Below are positions 1-5,696 of a stretch of 5,696 bases of DNA, one piece after another. Source of the stretch: Legionella genomosp. 1 (GTDB lineage Bacteria > Pseudomonadota > Gammaproteobacteria > Legionellales > Legionellaceae); contig CAMDMN010000156.1 in NCBI GenBank assembly GCA_945901965.1, forward strand, positions 1 through 5,696, in the 5' to 3' direction. The notes below the pieces were generated by a model, which saw only the letters and a list, made by a program, of their open reading frames with translations, was not told the DNA's origin and ran no database searches. The number at the start of each line of letters is the position of its first letter. The stretch's first letter is position 1. Position numbers and translations under genes: made by a program.

Positions 1-1
1 G

Positions 2-3000
2 CTTCTTATACCTTTTAATTTTCCTTTAGAAAGTGAACGTTTCTGTGAGATTTATGATGAGCTTGCAGCTTTAGATAAAAAATTTCGTGATCCTTCTCTT
101 ATAGCATCTGCTGCTAAAATATTAGAAACTTTTGAAAATAAATTGGCAAATAAAGATATAACTGCAGATGAAAAAATTGTTAGTATTTCTAACTTTCTAT
201 ATAAGTTAAGTATAGATTCTAGTTTATATAACCTAATTGGTGAAAAACGCATAGTTGAATTATTATTACCATTTATAAAAAAGGCCTCTTCAAGTGAAGA
301 AGGGGATGAATTATTTTCTTTAATAAGTTGTTTAAATCATTATGATGGTCCACTTTTTGCGGCTTTTAAGGTGTTTTTTAAAGAACTTTTAGAGAATGAT
401 GATCTTGAATCTATTTATAACTTCCAGGATTTTTTGTTCCAACTAGATTTTGAAAGAACGATGGAAGATGCAGATGCATCACCTAATTTTCATACTCGGC
501 TATTATCTGAACTCTTAACACAGATAGATAATGAGTCTAAGAGCAGCTTATTAGGCACGATATTAAAAAGGTATAAATCCTTATTATTAAGCCCTATGAG
601 GGATAGTTACACTCACTTTGTTCGTGATATGTTAAATTCAATTTATTTTGATCTTAATCAAGAATCAATAATTAATTGTTTGATAGAGCTTTGTCCTCAA
701 ACTGAAGTAGTTAAGCCTTCTTTAAAAACCACAATTATAGGCGACGCTATTTATTTTTGGGAAATGTCAATTGGAGTGATGAGTAATACTCATGCAAATA
801 GCTTTTATTCTAAGTATCCTCCTGAGGTATTTAAGAAAAAAATACATGAAAATTTAACTATATTAAACAAGACCACAGAAAATGTTATTTTATTTGCTGA
901 AAGTTTTCATTATCTATATATATTAGTTACAAATCATAAGGATGCTTATCCTGAATTCAAAAGAATATTTTTTGATTTAGAGCTTATTTTAAGAGTATTG
1001 CGCGAAGGTGGTAAACAATTTTCACCAATAATTGAGGCATTACTTAATGAAGACTTAGATTTTTCTAAGAAAGCTATCCGTGGGATTAAACGTCTATTAG
1101 AAAAAGATCCGACTTTAATTCAAGAAGATAAACCACACCTTGTGGTAAAGAAAAAGAGCGTACCTGCAGAGCTTGTTTATGAATTACCATCGAATGCATT
1201 TTATCAAGAAAAAATAGATTTATTGAGGATGCATCTCTCAAATCTTCTTCTGCGCATAAAAAACTTTAAGTTAGCATTAGAAGACAGTGAGTCAATAGTT
1301 GAAACTGATTATTCAGTAAAGTTAAAGCCATGGATTAGTCTTTATAAGTTTTTAGACAAAAGAGAAAAATCACTAATTAATTTTGGAAGATATTTAAAAA
1401 AAGCACGTTCTGAAAAGCTAGTTTCATTTGATTTAGATGAATTAGATATACAACCAAAACTTATGCCTACTTGGAGTTATACTTATATTGATGCATATCA
1501 AGATGAAATGGAGCATTTTATTAGCGTACTTAGATCTATAGAATCTAATCAAGCATATGCTTCTTCTCCAATCGTGCAAGATATCCCTGCATTAATTAAA
1601 ATGCTTTCCATAAATATTTCTGTAGCAAGTATTAGTGATCTTGAAATAGCGGTAGCGAGCAAATCAGAAAAGGATGATTTTACAATTATAAACTTCCCCT
1701 TAGAAGATTTTAACGATATCGAAGCCGAAGCACCGGAATCAACCCTATCCGAATCTGAAAGGGACGGTTTCACTTTAACCGCGAGCACCACGCCTATTAC
1801 ATTTGATGAAAGATCAGAAATAAGCCCTCAGTTATCTGTGGTAAGCCTGCGAGAAAGCCCGAGATTTGCAGTTGTTAATCCTTTATTTCAAAGTTTAGCG
1901 CAGCAGAAAAAACGGTTTGAAGCAATTATGCTTTTGCTTAACCCTATTTTAGTTAGCTTATTATCTCTTTCAGATTATTATAAAGATTCAGTTGAGTTAT
2001 CTAAGCAGAGTCAAGATGCTAAAGATCTTTGGCAACTTATGCAGCAGTTAAGTCAATGGAGTGAACGAATAAGTACAGAGCCTTTAGGGGTTGATTTATT
2101 TACAGTACCTCCTTTAAGGGAGCTACCAAGGCAACGGGTGGCCGCTGATATTGTTTCGCCTTTTTATCCAACGATGATAAATGATTTCACATTGATAATA
2201 GACAAATGGAATCGTGAGATCAATAATTTTGCACTTACTCTCAAAGCAATTATGCACGAAGATTTATCTTCCTCCTTCAATCTAAATATAGACGTCTTCA
2301 TTGAAAAATTGTCTGGCTGTTATTTTTATGAGCGCAATAATCCTGTTTATCAATATTTACAGGACGTATTCGGCGGATTAGGTACAGTTGAAGTATTTGG
2401 GGCTGAGCTTTTTATGTGGGATAATTGTGATATTGATGCGAGAGTCATTTGTCCTAAACAACAAACGCAAGAATTTGTAGTTCAATCTATCCTTGATGAG
2501 CTAGCAAGAAAAAATCCTCATGGAAACAATAATCTTAAAGTTCAAGAGCATTTTTTGGTTAGTGATTCTTTTGTGGCTTTTAGGGTTATTAATATTAAAG
2601 TTCCAGCGGGACCTAATAATATTCATCCATTGGATATTTCTGTATTTCCCGATGGTTTTTTTGAATCTCATCATTACCTCCCTCACGCGGCTGCCAGTTT
2701 AAATCTTAAAAATGGAAGATTGCATTGTGATCATGAGTTTTTTAGTAACATTTTAAAAAATACTATTAATATTAATATTCGTCGGGAGGTATCTCGTAAT
2801 GCAAATCCATTGTCTCGAGAAATACATATTTTAAAATTTCTAATTCGTGCAAACTTTACACAGGTGTCTTATTTAGGCAAGCAAAGGTGGCTTGATTTTG
2901 GTCCAGATGCCGGTCATATTCTAGCAACTTTAAAAATATACGGATCTAATTTGCCTGCTTTAAAAGAAATTAATCCATTATTGGAGGCAGCCTTACGTAC

Positions 3001-3346
3001 ATTAATATCTCGTCATTTTAAAGATGATCAATTCACTGTTGCTTTTTTAAATCGCTCAATGAATTTGATTAGTTTTTGTCAGAGCATTGGTTGTAGATTA
3101 ATTGCGACTAAAGGGCATCAACAATTTGAATTAGGACAAGAAAAATTTCAGATTATGCAATTAAAACCCGTTAGAGAGAGAGTAACAGAAGATAATAGAT
3201 GTTCATTATTTTTTGAACTTACTAGAGCCCTTGAGGCATTTTTACCTCCTTTACTTCCATCACCACATTTAATGTTTGGGATGTTTGTAGTTCCTACTGT
3301 ACCTTATGTAGAGGAACAAGGAAAAAAAGGATACTATCCAACATAA
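2..3346 (+). CDS. Large helical protein with C-terminal nucleotidyltransferase-like domain, 5'-truncated by the window edge
   Basis: The reading frame is open from the first bases of the window to TAA at 3344-3346, giving 1114 residues (numbered here from the codon at position 2). A TTG at 143 has no ribosome binding site and the frame is open upstream of it, so the true start lies outside the window. Residues 1 to about 545 look mostly alpha-helical with no motif I recognise. Residues about 547-627 form an acidic Ser/Thr/Glu-rich linker. A short hydrophobic helix follows at about 641-656. Residues about 777-985 resemble the head of class II poly(A) polymerase / CCA-adding nucleotidyltransferases: a glycine turn (VFGAELF), then an Asp-x-Asp pair (D810, D812), a possible third acidic residue in PLDISVF (D878), and an arginine-rich NPLSRE..KFLIRANF stretch (927-952) like the segment after the PAP head. 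The usual GGxVRD signature is degenerate, so activity is uncertain. Size and layout would fit a secreted effector of an intracellular bacterium, but no signal proves it. The open frame is certain; the domain call is moderate. Confidence 0.85.
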   Translation, partial: LLIPFNFPLESERFCEIYDELAALDKKFRDPSLIASAAKILETFENKLANKDITADEKIVSISNFLYKLSIDSSLYNLIGEKRIVELLLPFIKKASSSEEGDELFSLISCLNHYDGPLFAAFKVFFKELLENDDLESIYNFQDFLFQLDFERTMEDADASPNFHTRLLSELLTQIDNESKSSLLGTILKRYKSLLLSPMRDSYTHFVRDMLNSIYFDLNQESIINCLIELCPQTEVVKPSLKTTIIGDAIYFWEMSIGVMSNTHANSFYSKYPPEVFKKKIHENLTILNKTTENVILFAESFHYLYILVTNHKDAYPEFKRIFFDLELILRVLREGGKQFSPIIEALLNEDLDFSKKAIRGIKRLLEKDPTLIQEDKPHLVVKKKSVPAELVYELPSNAFYQEKIDLLRMHLSNLLLRIKNFKLALEDSESIVETDYSVKLKPWISLYKFLDKREKSLINFGRYLKKARSEKLVSFDLDELDIQPKLMPTWSYTYIDAYQDEMEHFISVLRSIESNQAYASSPIVQDIPALIKMLSINISVASISDLEIAVASKSEKDDFTIINFPLEDFNDIEAEAPESTLSESERDGFTLTASTTPITFDERSEISPQLSVVSLRESPRFAVVNPLFQSLAQQKKRFEAIMLLLNPILVSLLSLSDYYKDSVELSKQSQDAKDLWQLMQQLSQWSERISTEPLGVDLFTVPPLRELPRQRVAADIVSPFYPTMINDFTLIIDKWNREINNFALTLKAIMHEDLSSSFNLNIDVFIEKLSGCYFYERNNPVYQYLQDVFGGLGTVEVFGAELFMWDNCDIDARVICPKQQTQEFVVQSILDELARKNPHGNNNLKVQEHFLVSDSFVAFRVINIKVPAGPNNIHPLDISVFPDGFFESHHYLPHAAASLNLKNGRLHCDHEFFSNILKNTININIRREVSRNANPLSREIHILKFLIRANFTQVSYLGKQRWLDFGPDAGHILATLKIYGSNLPALKEINPLLEAALRTLISRHFKDDQFTVAFLNRSMNLISFCQSIGCRLIATKGHQQFELGQEKFQIMQLKPVRERVTEDNRCSLFFELTRALEAFLPPLLPSPHLMFGMFVVPTVPYVEEQGKKGYYPT

Positions 3347-3399
3347 ATTGTTAATTTATGGACATTATGCGCTAAGCTCAGTTATTATTCCTGCAAATT

Positions 3400-3405
3400 T
3401 ATAAT
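3400..3405 (+). promoter_or_regulatory. Possible -10 box just upstream of tgt
   Basis: A perfect TATAAT hexamer lies 11 bp before the chosen tgt ATG. No good TTGACA-like -35 is visible at the usual 16-18 bp distance, and such hexamers arise by chance in DNA this AT-rich. If used, transcription would begin within a few bases of the ATG, giving an almost leaderless message. This would agree with the lack of a Shine-Dalgarno sequence there. The rest of the 70-bp gap (3347-3416) shows no GC-rich terminator hairpin for the upstream gene, only a weak AT-only stem at 3344-3358. Confidence 0.25.
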
Positions 3406-3416
3406 ATTTGAATATA

Positions 3417-4574
3417 ATGCAATCTTTTTCATGTGAATTAATTCATCAGCATGCTTATACAAAGGCAAGAGTAACAAAGGTTAAGACGCCGCATGGTGAA
3501 TTTATCACTCCAGTCTTTATGCCTGTAGGGACGCGTGCGGGCGTTAATAATATGATGCCAAGTGAATTGCTAAAGTCAGGTAGCCAAATTATTTTAGGTG
3601 GTAATACTTATCATATGCTTTGTGCTCCAGGTATGGAAGTTATAAAGCAGGCAGGAGGCATGCACAAATTTATGGGTTGGCATGGTCCTATGCTTACAGA
3701 TAGTGGTGGATTTCAAGTTTTTAGTTTATCTAAAAATAAAGAGATTTGTACTATTGATGAAGAGGGGGCGCATTTTACAATTCCTGGTACTAATAGACTT
3801 ATTCATATGACGCCAGAAATGTCATTGCAAACTCAGAAAATTATTGGCGCTGATATTATTATGGCGTTTGATCAATGCACGCCAAGTGATTGTACGCAAA
3901 AAGAAGTTGTAGCGATTATGGCGAGAACACATCGTTGGCTTAAACAATCAATAGATTACCATCAAGAATTCCCCAACTCAGTTTATGGTGCTAAACAAGC
4001 TTTATTTGGGATTGTTCAAGGTGGAGTTTATGAGGATTTGCGACGTGAATCTGCGGATTTTGTGGCCTCACAAAAGACTGATGGTATTGCTATTGGCGGT
4101 GAAACGATAGGTTTCGATATGCCGGCAACCGTTGAAGTAATTCGTTGGATTTATGAATTTTTGCCGGAGGATAAACCGCGATATACTATGGGTGTTGGTA
4201 TGTCGCCACAAGATCTGTTAGATGTAGTGGCTGAAGGTATTGATATGTTTGATTGCGTAGCGCCTACGAGAAATGCGCGTCATGGAGCATTGTATTGTGG
4301 TGAGGTTGTTAAATCCGGTAATTGGTTAAAATTTGAAAGTGAACATCAAAATGCTCGTATCCAAATTAAGAAAGCTAATTTTGCCAATGATTTATCGCCA
4401 ATAATGGCAAGTTGTAGTTGCTATACTTGCAAAAATTATTCTAGAGCCTATTTACATCAATTATTTAAACAAAAAACTAATTTATTTACAGCACTTGCTA
4501 GCATTCATAATATCCATGTTTTGCATGATGTTTGTGCTAGAATGCGTGATTTGATAACTGAGGAGAAATTATGA
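3417..4574 (+). CDS. tgt: tRNA-guanine(34) transglycosylase (queuine/preQ1 insertion)
   Basis: This cytoplasmic enzyme swaps guanine at the tRNA wobble position 34 (GUN anticodons) for the queuosine precursor preQ1. Numbered from ATG 3417 (385 aa; E. coli Tgt is 375), it shows the family core: TDSGGFQVFSL with the active-site Asp95, FDQCTP with Asp152, GIVQGG, YTMGVG, and MFDCVAPTRNAR with the nucleophile Asp279. The zinc site is C333-x-C335-x2-C338 plus H364 (SCSCYTCKNYSRAYLH...IHNIH). A TTG nine bases upstream is an alternative start, but ATG 3417 places the family N-terminus well; neither has a clear Shine-Dalgarno sequence. Oddities are a pocket loop reading GGETIGF (227-233) where most bacterial enzymes have GGLAVGE, and a C-terminus that stops about 20 residues before the E. 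coli end. The gene ends in the TGA of an ATGA overlap with ppiB, so the two are probably co-expressed. The usual partners queA, yajC and secDF are not adjacent. Confidence 0.96.
   Translation: MQSFSCELIHQHAYTKARVTKVKTPHGEFITPVFMPVGTRAGVNNMMPSELLKSGSQIILGGNTYHMLCAPGMEVIKQAGGMHKFMGWHGPMLTDSGGFQVFSLSKNKEICTIDEEGAHFTIPGTNRLIHMTPEMSLQTQKIIGADIIMAFDQCTPSDCTQKEVVAIMARTHRWLKQSIDYHQEFPNSVYGAKQALFGIVQGGVYEDLRRESADFVASQKTDGIAIGGETIGFDMPATVEVIRWIYEFLPEDKPRYTMGVGMSPQDLLDVVAEGIDMFDCVAPTRNARHGALYCGEVVKSGNWLKFESEHQNARIQIKKANFANDLSPIMASCSCYTCKNYSRAYLHQLFKQKTNLFTALASIHNIHVLHDVCARMRDLITEEKL
4561..4565 (+). promoter_or_regulatory. Ribosome binding site of ppiB inside the tgt 3' end
   Basis: AGGAG lies within the last tgt codons, 5 bases before ATG 4571. 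It fixes the ppiB start and, with the ATGA stop/start overlap, suggests translational coupling of ppiB to tgt. Confidence 0.8.
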
Positions 4575-5062
4575 TTTTAATTAGTACATCTAAAGGTGAT
4601 ATTAAATTGGAATTGGATGAAGAAAATACGCCAAAAACTGTGGCAAATTTTTTGAATTATGTGCGAAATGGTTTTTATAAAGATACAATTTTTCATCGAG
4701 TTATAAGTGGTTTTATGATTCAAGGTGGCGGCTTGACTGCTCAAATGGAAAATAAAGCAACGGATGCCCCTGTTGTTAATGAAGCTAAAGGATCTAAGCT
4801 TAATAAGCGCGGAACTATTGCAATGGCAAGGACTATGGATCCACATTCAGCAACAGCTCAATTTTTTATTAATCTTGTTGATAATTCGTTTTTAAATTAC
4901 AGCGGGGAACAGGCACAAAATTTTGGTTATTGCGCATTTGGTGAGGTAGTTGAAGGCATGGAAGTTGTCGACTTAATCGCAAAAGTTAAAACCGGCCAAA
5001 AATCAGGGCATGGAGATGTTCCTTTAGAAGATGTTGTAATTCATGAAGTTACTGAAATTTAA
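4571..5062 (+). CDS. ppiB: Peptidyl-prolyl cis-trans isomerase, cytoplasmic cyclophilin type
   Basis: This small cyclophilin speeds cis-trans isomerisation of Xaa-Pro bonds during protein folding. It is 163 aa, against 164 for E. coli PpiB, and is alignable along its whole length. It has the family core FHRVISGFMIQGGG (R43, F48, Q51 matching human CypA R55, F60, Q63), then MART (86-89) and HSATAQFFINLVDN with F99, and FLNYSGE. The position of the CypA tryptophan is occupied as in the bacterial PpiB group, which is typically poorly sensitive to cyclosporin. It has no signal peptide or membrane segment, so it is cytoplasmic (PpiB) rather than periplasmic (PpiA). The start is set by an AGGAG 5 bases upstream and overlaps the tgt stop as ATGA. 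No separate promoter is visible, so it is probably transcribed from upstream of tgt. A hairpin-rich repeat begins 7 bp after the stop. Confidence 0.95.
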   Translation: MILISTSKGDIKLELDEENTPKTVANFLNYVRNGFYKDTIFHRVISGFMIQGGGLTAQMENKATDAPVVNEAKGSKLNKRGTIAMARTMDPHSATAQFFINLVDNSFLNYSGEQAQNFGYCAFGEVVEGMEVVDLIAKVKTGQKSGHGDVPLEDVVIHEVTEI

Positions 5063-5068
5063 ATAAAG

Positions 5069-5140
5069 GTAGCCTGGTTAGCAGCAACCAGGATTCAGAT
5101 CTCATTGCAGGTAAATCCTGGTTGCAAGCAACCAGGCTAC
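5069..5140. repeat. Inverted pair of REP-like hairpins (BIME-type element)
   Basis: Two 27-base arms (5069-5095 and 5114-5140) are inverted copies of each other, matching at 23 of 27 positions. All four differences fall in the central loop. Each arm is also a hairpin by itself. The left arm is GTAG, then CCTGGTT (5073-5079), a 6-base loop and AACCAGG (5086-5092). The right arm is CCTGGTTGC/GCAACCAGG around AA (5117-5136), then CTAC (5137-5140). A GTAG head joined to an imperfect palindrome is the classic form of REP sequences mobilised by RAYT-type (TnpA_REP) transposases, and two in opposite orientation make a BIME. The element is GC-rich against its AT-rich surroundings. It follows ppiB and may also end or protect the tgt-ppiB transcript. 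There is no T-run directly after the stem; a T-rich tract starts only at about 5152, so a classic terminator is not evident. No RAYT gene is in the window. Confidence 0.8.
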
Positions 5141-5168
5141 GTTCAATACCATTTTTATTTTTATCATC

Positions 5169-5177
5169 TGCTATAAT
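5169..5177 (+). promoter_or_regulatory. Extended -10 promoter of the small secreted-protein gene
   Basis: TGCTATAAT is a perfect extended -10 element (TG, one base, TATAAT at 5172-5177). It predicts transcription starting near 5184 and a leader of about 30 bases before ATG 5215. No convincing -35 box is visible, which is usual for extended -10 promoters. It lies just after the inverted repeat, so the gene downstream is probably transcribed separately from tgt-ppiB. Confidence 0.6.
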
Positions 5178-5214
5178 TTAATTAATCATTATGTCTTAAT
5201 AACGGGGATCTATT

Positions 5215-5538
5215 ATGATAAAGTTAATTATGATGAGCATTTTAGGAACGATCTTAATCCTTTTTAGTTTTACAGCTTATGCAGATAAAATTGTAATTTC
5301 AGGAAAGCCAGCCCTTTTAGATTATCATCCAGGATTTTTTACTTTACCTAGTAGCTATATGGAAACCAATGGTTACCGTTATGTAACCCTATCGAATGAT
5401 GATCGGGTTTGTTTTCTTAGACCTAAAAAAGAATTATCTAGTTTAGATATGTTTTCTATAATCATCGAAGAAAAAGGAGATAAATTTAAATGGTTCTGCT
5501 ATGAATATGATCCTAATTTCTTTGAATCTGATTTTTAA
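5215..5538 (+). CDS. Small exported protein of unknown function
   Basis: This is a 107-residue protein that I do not recognise. The N-terminus is a clear Sec signal peptide: a lysine at residue 3, a hydrophobic core at about 4-20, and an AYA/DK cleavage site after residue 23. This leaves a mature periplasmic or secreted protein of about 84 residues. There is no lipobox cysteine, so it is not a lipoprotein, and no other membrane segment. The mature part has two cysteines only (C66 in DRVCFLRP and C95 in KWFCYEYD), a likely disulfide pair. It is rich in aromatic residues (GYRYVTL, FKWFCYEY, NFF), suggesting a small beta-sheet domain. ATG 5215 is chosen because a GGGG-containing purine stretch lies 7 bases upstream and because it begins the signal peptide. 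It appears to be a single-gene unit with its own extended -10 promoter, and it converges on the minus-strand mazG end 5 bp away. Confidence 0.85.
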   Translation: MIKLIMMSILGTILILFSFTAYADKIVISGKPALLDYHPGFFTLPSSYMETNGYRYVTLSNDDRVCFLRPKKELSSLDMFSIIIEEKGDKFKWFCYEYDPNFFESDF

Positions 5539-5543
5539 TTCTA

Positions 5544-5696
5544 CTAGCCAACTAACTGTTTTGCCTTTCGCCAAATCTGCATTAATTCATCAAATGACTT
5601 GCCTTTTAAGTCATTTAAACCGCTATCTCTTGTAATTTGTTTAACGGCGGATAAGCGACGATCAAATTTATCAATAGTTTTTTTTAAGGTTTCTTC
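5544..5696 (-). CDS. mazG: Nucleoside triphosphate pyrophosphohydrolase MazG, C-terminal fragment (cut by window edge)
   Basis: Reading the minus strand from the right edge gives 50 uninterrupted codons ending in TAG (5546-5544). The peptide opens EETLKKTIDKFDRRLSAVKQ and ends FDELMQIWRKAKQLVG. This follows the pattern of the MazG C-terminus: EExLxxTxxKFxRRxxxVE, then a Gly-containing turn, then a short helix of the form (F/L)xExxxxWxxAK. MazG hydrolyses NTPs and dNTPs to the monophosphate and pyrophosphate. In E. coli it helps clear abnormal nucleotides and damps the ppGpp response. The metal-binding EExxE/ExxD motifs would lie outside the window, so activity cannot be judged. Only about a fifth of a typical 260-residue protein is visible. 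The call rests on this short motif and was made without alignment, but the frame is clean and the stop position fits the family end. Confidence 0.75.
   Translation of the reverse strand, partial: EETLKKTIDKFDRRLSAVKQITRDSGLNDLKGKSFDELMQIWRKAKQLVG

Noticed and set aside
1673..1720. Acid-flanked aromatic-x-x-aliphatic motifs (DDFTII, EDFNDI) in the linker, resembling eukaryotic LC3-interacting motifs as in some Legionella effectors.
   Set aside because: The pattern is short and frequent by chance in acidic disordered sequence, and there is no independent evidence that the protein is secreted into a host.
1549..1791. Minus-strand open frame of 80 codons.
   Set aside because: It lies wholly inside the giant gene, has no ribosome binding site and encodes nothing recognisable; a shadow frame.
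2501..2702. Short open frames on both strands inside the nucleotidyltransferase-like region.
   Set aside because: Both are shadows of the main frame with no start signals.
2764..2779. Perfect AT-only palindrome (ATTAATATTAAT) inside the giant gene.
   Set aside because: Such palindromes are expected by chance in coding DNA with many AAT/ATT codons.
3284..3343. Glutamate pair near the C-terminus (YVEEQGKKGYYPT) as a possible Dot/Icm type IV secretion E-block signal.
   Set aside because: Only two adjacent glutamates are present and the tail lacks a convincing signal; too weak to call.
3344..3358. Small stem TAAATT/AATTTA at the stop of the giant gene as a terminator.
   Set aside because: Only A-T pairs, three-base loop and no following T-run, so it would be too weak to terminate.
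4577..4846. Minus-strand open frame of 89 codons opposite ppiB.
   Set aside because: Fully antisense to a well-conserved gene, low-quality Cys/His/Ile-rich translation, no start signal.

Overview
The window is an AT-rich bacterial chromosome segment. The best guess is a gammaproteobacterium, possibly a host-associated member of the Legionellales. The cyclophilin closely follows the E. coli PpiB pattern and a MazG C-terminus lies at the right edge. The left half is filled by one very large, helix-rich protein of a kind common in intracellular bacteria. This lineage call is an inference from gene content and composition; no rRNA or other phylogenetic marker is present.

Layout: (1) Positions 2-3346 (+) are one open frame that runs off the left edge. 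It encodes at least 1114 residues of an unrecognised protein. Its last third carries what looks like a divergent class II nucleotidyltransferase (poly(A) polymerase / CCA-adding type) head. The first two thirds are mostly alpha-helical, followed by an acidic, compositionally distinct linker. (2) After 70 bp comes tgt (3417-4574, +), tRNA-guanine transglycosylase, with intact catalytic and zinc ligands but an unusual substrate-specificity loop. (3) ppiB (4571-5062, +), a cytoplasmic-type cyclophilin, overlaps the tgt stop by ATGA and is probably co-translated with it. (4) A 72-bp inverted pair of REP-like hairpins (5069-5140) sits after ppiB. (5) An extended -10 promoter leads a small secreted two-cysteine protein (5215-5538, +) that I do not recognise. 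(6) The C-terminal 50 codons of a probable mazG lie on the minus strand (5544-5696) and converge on the small gene with a 5-bp gap.

Functionally, tgt (queuosine insertion into tRNA) and ppiB (proline isomerisation) form a short housekeeping operon. The usual tgt-yajC-secDF arrangement is not present here. I see no defence system, CRISPR array, transposase gene or phage gene. The items most worth a second look are the giant nucleotidyltransferase-like protein, the altered Tgt pocket loop and the REP/BIME-type repeat.
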